Positions 23,068 to 34,349 of a stretch of 64,000 nt of DNA are shown here, piece by piece. The translations under genes were made by a program, and so were the position numbers. The stretch is from positions 16,490,263 through 16,554,262 of the forward strand of contig OY848918.1 in NCBI GenBank assembly GCA_963693285.1, given 5' to 3'. Under the pieces are notes generated by a model. The model worked only from the letters and a program-made list of their open reading frames with translations. It had not been told where the DNA came from and did not search any database. This DNA comes from Xestospongia muta (taxonomy: Eukaryota > Porifera > Demospongiae > Haplosclerida > Petrosiidae). How positions within the stretch are numbered: position 1 is the first letter of the stretch; each line of letters starts with the position of its first letter.

Positions 23068-23649
23068 AAACTTCATTGCAGTATCTATGATTGCAGTTCA
23101 TCTATCATTAGGAATTTTTATTGAGTGGGTGTGGTTTTACTTTTGGAGGCGTGGTTTCGATTGCCGGACCAATTGTTGGAAAGTAATGAGTCTGATTACC
23201 GAACCTATAAGCACTGTCTTTAAAGTTTGGTGTACTTCAAGCAAAGTTAAAGTTAAGTTATTACTGGAGAAATATAAAGAAGTCTTCACAGAAAAGTTGG
23301 GGACAATGACTCAACATACGGATAAACTGCACTTGAAGAGAAATCGCAAACACAATTGTTGGAGACCTCACACTGTAACCTTCTCTATTGAACTGTCCTT
23401 TAAGCTAAGCTAGCCAATTTGCTGTCATTAGGCAAAATTAAGCCTGTAAATTACAGTGAGTGCAACGCCCTTATTGTAAGTGTTCTGTTGTAATAAGATG
23501 GAAAACTACCCCTTTGTTGTGATTATAAAGCAATGATCAATCCAGTACTCCATGTGGACCTATATCCATTACCAAAAATCAATGACCTTTATACATAATT
23601 ATCTGGGGAAGTAAATTCTCTGTTTTTGACCTCTCCCTGGCTTGTCAGC

Positions 23650-24720
23650 AACTATTCTGTGATGAACAGCCCCAGCTACTGGGCCACCACATACTACAAT
23701 GATGAAGTATAGGTGTAATTATTTACAGGATAGTACATATACAGTATGTATACAGAGGTATATGAACTCATATCAGGTTTAGATGTACTAAAGAAATTAA
23801 ACTCATAAAGTCAGTAAAGGATACTTTTGCTTGTATAGTCTGTACAAGTTATGTCAGTATAATTATATAATGAATTTGCTTACAAAGAGCAAATTTTATG
23901 TGTATTATTGTATTATTGAAAGGTTCTAAAGACTGTAGAGACTTCTAAATATGTGCTTGTGTCATAATATTTTAAGCTAATATCTTATTTCACTAAGTCC
24001 TTTTTTTATAAAGTAATTAATAGTACAGTATTAATATGTGGTCATTTTGTTATTTTAGGTACATTTGTATTACACTAGGAATAACCCCTTGATGTTGTCA
24101 ATGCCTAATATTGATTAGATGTAGTCATTACCACTGTCTGATAAGTGTTCATGAACTGTTTAGAGTATTAATGAACCATTATGAGAAAACAGTATTTATT
24201 ATTAATATATCACTAGATAGACCCTATTTTAGTTTAAACATTTTTTTAAACCTAAAGCTTAGATTACTGCTAGTCATTTAGTACTGCTAAACAATACAAG
24301 ATGTATTAATATCACATTAACATTTTCCATGTTACAGGCACTATTTAGAGTGAACTTGTATGAGATGGCTAAATACACAAATCCATCTTACTTACTAATC
24401 AGTGATGCCTATATAATTGTTCAACCTTTCATTACTATTAATATAACATTGCCCATGTTACATGTAGTAACAGATCATGTGCAACGACCAGACATACAGT
24501 ATAGACATTTCTAGTAGCTATAACAAAACTACAATAGTTTAAGGACACATATTTCCTTTGAATATTACATGTGTAATCATCATAAATGCTTACAGTATAA
24601 GGATAGATTCTATTGACATTTATATTTCAATGCATGTTTAATTTATTATACAGAATACACAAACGCATCCATAGACATGGACAAACATTTATGGCTTCCT
24701 TTGTGCAGGTTGTGTTTTAA
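23650..24720. repeat. Non-coding block paired with 59335-60715
   Basis: More than 1 kb of diverged, collinear similarity to 59335-60715. Shared anchors are CTGGGCCACCACATACT / CTGGGCCATCATATACT, GAACTCATATCAGGTTTAGA and GTTCATGAACTGTTTAGAGT. At 59.4 kb it lies upstream of the first ankyrin exon of the ROCO-like gene. This copy may therefore be the upstream or intronic remnant of the duplicated ankyrin gene. No coding capacity is seen. Confidence 0.7.
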
Positions 24721-24807
24721 TAAATAATATTCATGGTCATTGTAGTTGATGAATTTAATTTTAGATTATGACGTTCATTTAATCTTCAAATTTGAATTCA
24801 AAAACAT

Positions 24808-25007
24808 NNNNNNNNNNNNNNNNNNNNNNNNNNNNNNNNNNNNNNNNNNNNNNNNNNNNNNNNNNNNNNNNNNNNNNNNNNNNNNNNNNNNNNNNNNNNN
24901 NNNNNNNNNNNNNNNNNNNNNNNNNNNNNNNNNNNNNNNNNNNNNNNNNNNNNNNNNNNNNNNNNNNNNNNNNNNNNNNNNNNNNNNNNNNNNNNNNNNN
25001 NNNNNNN
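24808..25007. other. Assembly gap (200 N)
   Basis: A run of exactly 200 N, probably a placeholder. It is bounded on the right by a CT microsatellite, which is likely why the assembly broke here. Confidence 1.
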
Positions 25008-25230
<223 letters not shown>

Positions 25231-25264
25231 CTCACACACACCACAACTCAATCAATATATCTTT

Positions 25265-26287
25265 TTTAGACCTAAAAGTGATACTTCTAAAACCTGTGAC
25301 TCATTAAAAGTTAAGGTTAATGAAGCAACAGATACTTCTATGTTAGTACACCTGAAAAGTGAACAGGAACTGCATCATTAAAGAGCTGAGCAGGCTTATA
25401 AACAGCTGAAAGAGGATACGGCTTTGTCAAAACATTTAATTTACAACTGTCATTACCTATTCCTGTCCTTTCAACCAATATCGTGCCTTATTAACATCAA
25501 CTCTCGAGATACAATTTAGGAGTACATAGTTGTAAGACTGGTATTGGATACATACTTGTTTAGCATAAAGGAATAGCAACAAGAGGTTCATGAGAAGTTG
25601 GGTCCAGTATTCTCAACTATATTAGGATAACAATACTACTGCCAAACATCCCATAATGTGCAATGATTCAAGTGGGAGTCAAAATCTCAACTTTAATCTT
25701 GTCTCTCTCTCTGGCTACACATTGTCAGTAATGACAGTAGTCTTTGACTAGTATTAACCAAAATGTGGTAAAATATTTATACCTTCCCAATGATTGAGAT
25801 TTTGGCAGTATTGTAACAGCTAGATGTAAGACTCAGCATGCTTTGTTCAACAGGATTTGAGTAATCTTATATCAAAGACAAAACATCAAAGTCTATTCAA
25901 TGAACATCAATTGTAATGTCAACACCAAGAAAGAAAATGTATAGACTGGCTGAGAATGCAATGGATAAAAAAGATGGTCCTCTAGCCTTTCGATATCGTT
26001 ACACAGTAATTCTTTGGAAGAATGAAAGATAGTTGAATTTAGAAGAAGACGAAAACCTAGACCTCCAAACATTGTTAGGATTAAGCCATTACTATTCTAC
26101 ACTAGTCCTCAAAGGACTGAAAAGAAAAATTAAAAGTACAAAACAAAGAAATTGTTTTAGTCTTAGAGTTTATACCTCTAATTTATCATCCTTTTATCAT
26201 GGACTTGTAAATGGAGAGGATTTGAAGACTGAAACAATAGTGTCAATGATGATGATGATGTTCTTTAAACGCTCCAAAAATTTTTAA
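25265..26287 (+). pseudogene. Transposase-like protein relic
   Basis: A decayed plus-strand coding region in several frames. It starts after TTTTTTAG with PKSDTSKTCDSLKVKVNEA and ...KSEQELHH, then blocks equivalent to LPIPVLSTNIV, YNLGVHSCKTG and GIATRGS.EVGSSILN. It ends in an 84-codon frame (26033-26287). The order CDSxK, E-rich helix, LPxPxLSTxxxYYxRQL, GIHxxxTxxxxMxxWxEGxASRGxxE matches, from memory, a repetitive transposase-like family seen in many invertebrate genomes. Stops and frameshifts are frequent. It is not a functional gene. Confidence 0.5.
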
Positions 26288-26824
26288 ATAATATTATATG
26301 AAAAGTTGATCAACAACCATTTGTGGTTACAGTCAGGTATTCTTGTGGCTTTAGCTTTTATTGATATTTTATAGTAAACAAAACACTTCAAAGAGTTATT
26401 AATTACAAGTAACATCATATGGTTAGACCACTGTGGCTCTCAGTTTTTAATTACAACCAGGTTTTCATGCTCTATTTGGTGATATTTAAACATGGATTGT
26501 AGAGTGTCCTACAAAGTACAAGAAATATTATGCCTGCTGAGAATAATCAAAAAAAATCAATTTTAAAATATATATTGTGTCAAAACATGTACATGTACTC
26601 AATATATATAGATACACAAATGAATAGTAAATTATTAAGGTTATGTACTATTATATATAGGTTGCATAATGACTAAATACAATAGAAACTACAACCAATA
26701 GCACTAGTTAAAACAATTTCCTTGTACATGTATAATAATGACACTAAGAGCAGCTATATAGTTTTCATGAAGGATTTGTTACATATAAAAATATGTTTTG
26801 ATATTAGTGATTTTGTCAATTTTA

Positions 26825-28697
26825 TCAAACTAAATCACCCTCTAACGATTCTTCCTCTAACACGTCATGTTGAGTCCTAAATAAATTAGGTGCAATAGGT
26901 ACTTTCTCAGCAGTATGTATGGGTGTGTCTGCAATTATGTTCACATCAGGAAGGTTGTGACTGGTAGTAGATGAAAGTGGCAAAACAGGACTGTCAGGAA
27001 TAGGTTTAAAAGTGGAGTCATCAGCTTGTTCTCTGAGGACAGATGCAGGAGTTAAATCTAGTGTATCTTCTAAGTCTTTATCATTTCCTGAAAAATAATG
27101 GGCTGGAATTTCGGGGTCTTCAACTAATTCTGTAAGACTTTGTGAGATAGTACTTTCTGATGATGATTGTGGTTCATCATATCTTTGTGTCTTGAGATCA
27201 GCTACAAGTAATGGTTTTGTTTTATTTTGTTCTAAAAACATTGTTGTCTGATAGCGTTTTCTTCAAAATAGGTTTTAGATTTTTCCAGTTAGGTGTTGAC
27301 TGTGACAACTGGTTTGACTCTTCAGTACTTGATATGAAATGTACAGTTGTTGGACATGGGGCAATGTCTGCTTCTATTTGCAAGTGCTTTGGACTAAATG
27401 ATGACTGAAGAAACAAAGAAATGTGTACATGTTATTGCAGGATGGTTTCATATGTAAGAATATAATTAATGAACTGAGTTATTGATACTGAAACTATTCA
27501 CAGAGTCTATACTTTTATTAAAAACATATTGATAGTCTTTGAATTCAATAGTTATTTATAGAGTTCACAAATATGTAAGAGATGTTTAGGGCTTCCTTGC
27601 AAACAGAAAATGCCAAGTAAAAATAAGAGATTGGTAGTATTGTACATTTTCAGTTACACAAACTAATATTGATATGTGGATATTAGGTACTAACCTGTGA
27701 CACTCTCTTCTTTAGCTCTTGTAATTTATCCATTGGAACTGCTACAACATTGTTTGGATCCATTGAGAGCTGTCTTTTTGCACGGACTTTAGCATGCCAT
27801 GCATTAGCAATGGTTGCTGGAGAATAGTTAACAATAGCAGGATTACTAGTGGATTCACGTCTGTCCTGATCATGCTCTTTACTACTCATTCAAGCCATAG
27901 CATTTTCTACAACTGTAACCATACGTGGCTGCTTATCTTCTTTTATTTTACTGGTTACTTTTGCAGAGACATCTTTAAATGTTAACCTGCATTTTTTAGG
28001 ATCAATTTCATTAGAGTTTTTAAGCTCTTCTGTTCTTTCTTTTACAACCGCTTGTGTAGCTTTGACATGTGAATTAAAGTCTTCCAGCCTTTCCTTAAGA
28101 CTGGTCCTTTGAGTTGCTGTTGGCGAGGGACTCTCTGTTTTTTTCAAGTTGTCCAAAAGGTTAGGGAAATTTGTTCCAAATGTTTGAGTATGTTTTCCTG
28201 GTTTGTAAACCATGTGCTGTTGTCCCTCTTGTAGAAACAAACTCTTCACTCTTTTTCGACCTCTTCGTGTTCTGAGATCAAGTTGTTTTGGATGACTTAT
28301 TTTGCAGAATTGTTTGTTTCTTTTCTCTTGTTCTTCTGTCAAGTCTTCAATATTTTCAGTTTCATCTTCATCATGTATTGACTCTAATTCAATTGCTTCG
28401 TCTGATTTGTTCTGAATAAATTCATCAGCAAAATTAGTAGGTCGAATTTCATCGTGTAGTGACTCTTGATCTGATATCTTTTCTTCTGCCAATGGACTTA
28501 ATGGAGTGGTCTTCAGTGGCTCAATAAAGACATCATCTTGTGCTTGATCGTATGATTGAAATAGTTCATCTTTCTCAATAGATTCCTCCTGATATTCATC
28601 ATCATTGTCAAGTTCACCACATACATCACTCTCTTGTTCCAAGTCAGTAAATTGAGAAGTCTCTTCATCACCCGACATAAAGTCATTATCATTTGAT
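26825..28697 (-). pseudogene. Hypothetical acidic protein with two lesions (two exons)
   Basis: Exon A (28697-27695) begins after a CAACAG acceptor and ends at TCACAG/GTTAGT. Exon B (27404-26825) begins after a TTTCTTCAG acceptor and ends with a stop at 26825. Exon A is rich in Asp/Glu (CGELDNDDEYQEESIEKDEL), then basic (RTRRGRKRVKS), then predicted helical (SLKERLEDFNSHVKATQAVV). An in-frame TGA at 27890-27892 sits between AMA and MSSKEHD, with no drop in coding character on either side. In exon B the frame changes near 27232, where a T5 run would need to be T4 to keep TLSDNN joined to LEQNKTKPLL. I do not recognise the family. The reading phase also fits splicing from the last ABCG exon. 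Assembly error is possible for the frameshift. Confidence 0.55.
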
Positions 28698-28787
28698 CTG
28701 TTGAGGTAAAAGAATAATACACTTAAAATCTACAAAAAAGCTTTGTTATAATACTTATATGTATAAAGTAATGTACTAGTAGAGTAG

Positions 28788-30721
28788 TTATATAATGATA
28801 ATACATATGAGTATGTACCTGATTAATCCTCTTATTTTATATTTAGTAGTAGTATGTCTTAACCAGTTACATGATACAGCTAATATCAAATACACTAATG
28901 TCATCAAAAGGAGTATCTAGAGAATGTAAGTCACAATAATGTATAGGGTCTATTTACAATTGAGTTCATGCAGGTCAATTAAAAAGCACATTCATACCAT
29001 TATATTTGTGAATGACATAATTCAATAAAGAATGAACATATATAAGGTATATTTAATGTCTACTTTAAGTATAAGATATCATTTTAATGACCCTATATAC
29101 AAGACTACTCTTTACTTACAGCTATATTCACATAAGGTCGAACATCATCAAAGTTATATGCTTGAAGGATATAATCACCAGATGAGAGATAACACTCTAC
29201 TTCTGATTCTCCTGTAGTACAATTAGCTTTAAAGCCAGTGAGAAGGAAAGAAGCTGAGGCAGAGAAGCCATAATAGTTAGGATTAATATAAAAGAGTTAA
29301 CGATACCTATAACATTAATAGAATACAATATATACGTATATTGTTGTATAATATTAACCATGATAAAATATTAACATAATACATCTGTATATGTGATAAT
29401 ATATAGATAGACTCACACCCAGGGAGTATCATCACTAGGAATAAAGGAACCACTTGTGAATCCTGCTACACTTGATATGATGGGTGACAGACGAAATGCA
29501 TATGAAGGTAAAGCTGAGATAATAAAAATGAGAAGAGAAATCCAAGTTTGATTGAGAGCCATAGCTACAACAACTAGTTAAAGAAAGACAGTAGCACTCC
29601 AGTATGTCATATTAACAAGCTATAAATATAATAAACATTAGTGATATTAAACAATAATAACTATGTTAGTGACTTAACCATGTTTTTAGAAGTTAGAGGG
29701 AAGGCATTTCGCCCCCCTGCAAATGGTTTTGCCCCCCCCCCCTGAGCTTGTAGCAAAGTACATTAATTTTTATTTTATGTATTTTAGCTCCAATCTAGGC
29801 CCCTCCCCATCTATTTCTCGAAACATTGCTTTACCCACCCTGAAAATTTTTCTTTTAAAAAACATGACTTAAGTATATATTATGTAAACTTTCTTACCAG
29901 TAGATACAAAACAAGAGCACAAAGGACAACAGGTATGATTGCCATGGTAACAAAACGAAAGAACCCTTGACAGATTAGGTCATGTGATCTACCAGCACCA
30001 TCAGCTTTTTCAAACCCATACACCTATACAAAGTATTATATCAATACATATACTAACATGTATATACACTTGGTTCAAAGGACCCATATATATACTGTAT
30101 ATGTAAGTTGATGTATGTATATTAGGTTGAATGGAATCACAAAGGTAACTATACACACACTTAATATAGATGCATCATATTAAATTAACTTCCTGAAAAT
30201 ACATTATTTGTATTTTAGACTATACGTTATATTATAAATTATGCTTAAATGACATGTACACTTGTCATTGCATCCTGTCATTACTTGTAATGCCTTTAGA
30301 TAGTAGTTTTGTAGAACTGGGAACATAAACAAAGCACTAGCCACTGAATACACACAAAATCCAGACATTATTAAAATGGGAGTGTCCTGTTGAAAATAGA
30401 CTGTTCCTAAAAGCACAAAGAAAAATAATGTTATAATCAAAACCTTGAATTGATATATTTAGTAAATAAAATGTTATACTTTACAATATTTAATTACAAT
30501 ATAAAGTTTATACAATCATTTACCTAGCAATAGTCCATATGCAAAGAATATAATAGGTAAATATAACCTCCACACAATAGTACTTCGTTTACTAGCTCTA
30601 GCTTCAAGAACAGACCAACGAGTGAACCAGTTTGCTTGAGGTTGTCGCCTATCCTTGTTTTTATTACTACCATGAATGTTTCTGTATGTGAGTACGTGTG
30701 TGTGTGTGTGTGTGAGTGAGT

Positions 30722-30811
<90 letters not shown>

Positions 30812-30946
30812 AAGAGAGAGGGTAAGAGAGACAGAGAAAATACAAAGATGTTTCTGTATGTGAGTATGTGTGTGTGTGTGTGTGTGTGTGCGTGTGTGTG
30901 TGTGCGTGTGTGTGCGTGTGTGTGTGTGGATGTGTCTGTGTGTGAG

Positions 30947-30992
<46 letters not shown>

Positions 30993-33700
30993 TCCTAAAC
31001 CATATATACAGAACAATAATATCTTACGGAGGTAAAGTAGATGAAGTTCTTATGTATAAAGGATTTTTTTGCTCTCTATCAAGAGTTTGCATAGACATAC
31101 GTTCAAAGTCCTTCACATGAGCACCTTTTATAGCCCACTTTATTAAATCTTGTTCAGTTGAATTCTGAAAAGAAACAGTCACTATTACATCTACATGTCC
31201 TTATACATTCCCTCAATTTTTGAAGTAAAAATATATCAGTAGGCAATGTACAAATCCCTGTAATTGTGTCTTATATTATAATGTGCCCTATGGTTGTATT
31301 TTGTATTAGCATACCTGATAATGTTTTAATATGATTTCTCTCATCCATGGTTTGCCCAACATATCCATAATGACATCTATAGAACAACAATATTAATAAA
31401 ATTGTTCTGTATAAAGTCGATATTAAAAAATAATACTCTGATTAAAATCCAATAAACTGGGATGTAGGTTTATAGCATAAAAATTATGTTAAGTAATATT
31501 AATATTGACAACAAAAGTAATGTAAGGCATACATAGATTATTAAACAAGTAATATTATTACCTGCTAGGTTGTGTTCTTCAAGTTGAGGTAGTATGAGAC
31601 CTCGTTTAAGAAATTCATTCATTAAAGCCTCAACAAAGAAACTGTATGCTTTCTGAGGTACTCCATGATAAGCTACATTACCATCTCTAAGTAAAATCAG
31701 TTTATGAAACATGTAAAATATCTCAAATCATGGCTGATGTATTGTGAGAACAACAGTTCTATTGGAATACGCAAGACGGTTTAAGTGACTGAGCAGTTCA
31801 ATTGATGAAGTAGCATCAAGACCTGTGATAAATAAATATATATTATAAAAATATTACATATTACATATTGTAAATGGAGCTATTTATAAAAAGAGCTACT
31901 GAAATTCCTTAGATAACCTGTAAGTATCAGGTTAATTATACATAATATACTACAACACATAGATTTATAATATGATTATAAAGTAATGCAATTAATTCTT
32001 TGTTAATTATATTCATGAAGTTGATTTATATTTCCTGTATCAACTAATAACATTTATATTTCCTGTATAAATTAATTACACTAATTTATACTGGTCATGT
32101 TACAAGGAAAGTGTCAACTCAACATGAATACACTTAACAAGTGTGCCAACATTCCTATATTGTTAATTGAAAATAAAATAAAATTTAATGATACATCTAT
32201 TAATTCTTTAGTGAATTAATATGTATGTACTTGGGGCTAATTTATATATATATATAGTGTTATCATTTATAATGTACATGTACATATATGTTTATAAGAA
32301 ATACTTGTCATTGTTATAACATATCTTACCTGATGTTGGTTCATCTAAAAAGATGACCTTAGGCATTGTGAGTAGTTGTAATGCAATCACTAATCTCCTC
32401 TTTTGTCCACCACTAAGTCTAGGTCCAGAAGCCCCACCTACTTTTGTGTCTTGGACTGAAAGAAGACCAGTCTAAAGACAAAATAACATTCAAATGTACA
32501 TGTAGTGTATATTGTATTGTACAGGTACTGTAAGTATATATAAATTGACACTTGAAATTTAACAATTTATACATGCAAATGCAGCATGCACATGTAGCAT
32601 ATATTGTATATGTATATACATGTATGATAGTTCCATTATACTATATGTGTTGTGCATATAAAATCATATTATATAATGTTACATACTTACCACTTCCATA
32701 ACTTGTTCTACTCTCTCAAATTTCTGTCTCCAAGTCATTTTACCAGGTAACTTCATGTGAGCAGCAAACGTTAAGTTCTCTCTATAATTCAGCATTCATT
32801 AAAATATCATCTCAAGTCATATACTCACCTAACAGTAAGTTCTTCATAATAAGGTGTGGCTAACTGTAAGACATATCCAGTATTAGCTATATACTTCTGT
32901 CGTACTTTATCCAGTGAATGTCCATTAACATATATCTCACCCTATAGACATACATGTACAATATTAAATATCTATTAAACAGTTAATTACTGATATGTTC
33001 CCAGTATTTCGTCTTCCAGTAAGCAAATCTAAAAATGTTGTCTTCCTACATTCTAAAACATGTAGCAATCATATGATGTTATAAGAATTGATAAATAAAA
33101 TCATGTGACTAATATAATTATAGTCCATAACATAACATTGATATTGCTACTGTATACCACATAAATGTATTGACATGTTGGTAAGATTAAAGTCAAATAA
33201 TAAACATGCACTTTGTCATGTGATAGTCACCTGATGGTCCCATGATACCAACAAGTTCTCCTGGATTAAAATAGAGTGATATTCCACGTAGAATCTCCTT
33301 ACGTACTCGACCACACCCACAATAACCAGGAATAGGTTGAGTCTATAGAGGAATATCACATATACATGTATATACACAGACTACTTGTCATATATATGTA
33401 GTACTTGGAATACTTGTACATGTATGTACATATATGTTTAAGATTTACCTGAGCTTCATATTTATTATTAGTAATATTATAACTAAAATAACTAGTCCGC
33501 CTTGATACTAAACTTGAAGTCACTGATAAATCCATCTAATGGAATAAAATCATGCATATATTGTAAGTGTACATTTTACTCAATAGGATTAGTGACATAT
33601 ACATGTAATATAGAATGTTACTATATATATGTATGTGTTTTGTCATTCCTTACCTTATCTGTTTCTTGTGATATTTCAGTATTTGATGGCTGTACACTTT
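28788..33700 (-). pseudogene. ABCG-type half-transporter pseudogene
   Basis: About 16 minus-strand exons whose lengths and phases mostly agree: 33700-33654 (tentative), 33535-33449, 33342-33231, 33052-32991, 32941-32829, 32781-32691, 32471-32330, 31822-31562, 31376-31315, 31164-31028, 30666-30524, 30406-30285, 30023-29898, 29573-29417, 29306-29120 and 28916-28819 (stop at 28788 if unspliced). The nucleotide-binding domain comes first: KEILRGISLYFNPGELVG, Q-loop GYVLQ, signature LSGGQKRRL, Walker [15 protein letters not shown]-loop TIHQP. Then come the membrane domain (VWRLYLPIIFFAYGLLLG, FIPSDDTPW) and the C-terminal INPNYYGFSASAS...CYLSSGDYILQAYNF. This is the reverse NBD-TM order typical of ABCG/White. 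Lesions: Walker A reads GPS-ECR-KTT; TGA at 31728-31730 just after HQP (an Arg CGA is usual there); TAA at 29297-29299; and a phase mismatch between 29898 and 29573. Confidence 0.85.
30693..30990. repeat. (GT)n/(GA)n compound microsatellite
   Basis: Alternating blocks of GTGT and GAGA, about 300 bp, inside an intron of the ABCG pseudogene. It ends about 25 bp from the acceptor of the exon at 30666. Long frames across it are low-complexity artefacts. Confidence 0.97.
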
Positions 33701-33899
33701 CTTCATAAGTAGATACTAACATGTACATGTAACTGTACATGTTGTACATATGAATATACTGTTATTGTAATTGATATGAAAATGTATGTATCTAAAAAGC
33801 AAAGCAATATTTATCTATCATTACTACATCATGATACATGTCTACATGTACATGTTTATATATGTCAGTATAATATAGAGTGTACATGTACATTATAAC

Positions 33900-34270
33900 A
33901 TTCACACTATAGACAGTATGAATACAAAGGGTGTTTGTGACAGGATCATCTTTTTGGCGTTGCTCCTCATCTTCATTCTCCTCAATAATCTCCTCACGAA
34001 TTATTCCTTGTTGAAACGGACGATGTATTTGGTGTGGCTGTTTAAAGAATATACTTATCATGTGACTACTGTATAATGATCACATGACTTACATGTGCTA
34101 GAACGAGGTCTTAAGAAGAACTGAGCAGTCCAATCTGTAGGTCTGCGTATTGTGCTTTTTGATTTTTTATGATATATAGCACTATGAGACCTTTTAAATG
34201 CGAAGGAAGAAAAGACATTTGCTAACAGAATCCATGAACTATTAGTCTTCTTGTCAATCTGTCTGTTCAT
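33900..34270 (-). other. Possible 5' exons of the ABCG locus
   Basis: An acidic open segment (IREEIIEENEDEEQRQKDD) follows an AAACAG acceptor at about 34040. Further upstream the frame WTAQFFLRPRSST ends at a good GTAAGT donor near 34095. The phases do not join cleanly to the exon at 33700, so I cannot decide whether these are real N-terminal exons, decayed ones, or chance. Confidence 0.25.
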
Positions 34271-34311
34271 TTATCAATCTGTCTGTAGTCTATCTTTATA
34301 TATGTCCATCA

Positions 34312-34346
34312 ATCTGTCCATTCATCCATCCATCCATCCATCCATC
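34312..34346. repeat. (CATC)n microsatellite
   Basis: Five to six CATC units, next to a looser stretch of CTGT/CAAT repeats. Confidence 0.9.
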
Positions 34347-34349
34347 TAG

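Larger units (their letters stand above)
19794..23224 (+). mobile_element. MULE copy C, near full length but decayed
   Basis: The longest copy of the family, about 3.4 kb, with inverted repeats of roughly 120 bp at both ends (TTTAAAGTTGGCAGTGCTATAGG on the left, answered by CCTATAAGCACTGTCTTTAAA on the right). Coding pieces appear in order on the plus strand. A FAR1-like N-terminal region ends in EDHNHPVTK (20236-20338). It is followed by a MULE transposase core, a SWIM-like region and a PHD-like region. Frameshifts and stops show it is not autonomous now. I could not define a 9-bp target duplication. Confidence 0.82.

Noticed and set aside
27887..27892. Selenocysteine or programmed readthrough at TGA
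   Set aside because: No selenoprotein-like context or SECIS-type structure was recognised, and other lesions in the locus make simple decay more likely.
30516..31016. 166-codon Ser/Leu/His/Thr frame
   Set aside because: Most of it is the GT/GA microsatellite. Only the last roughly 47 codons are a real ABCG exon (30666-30524).
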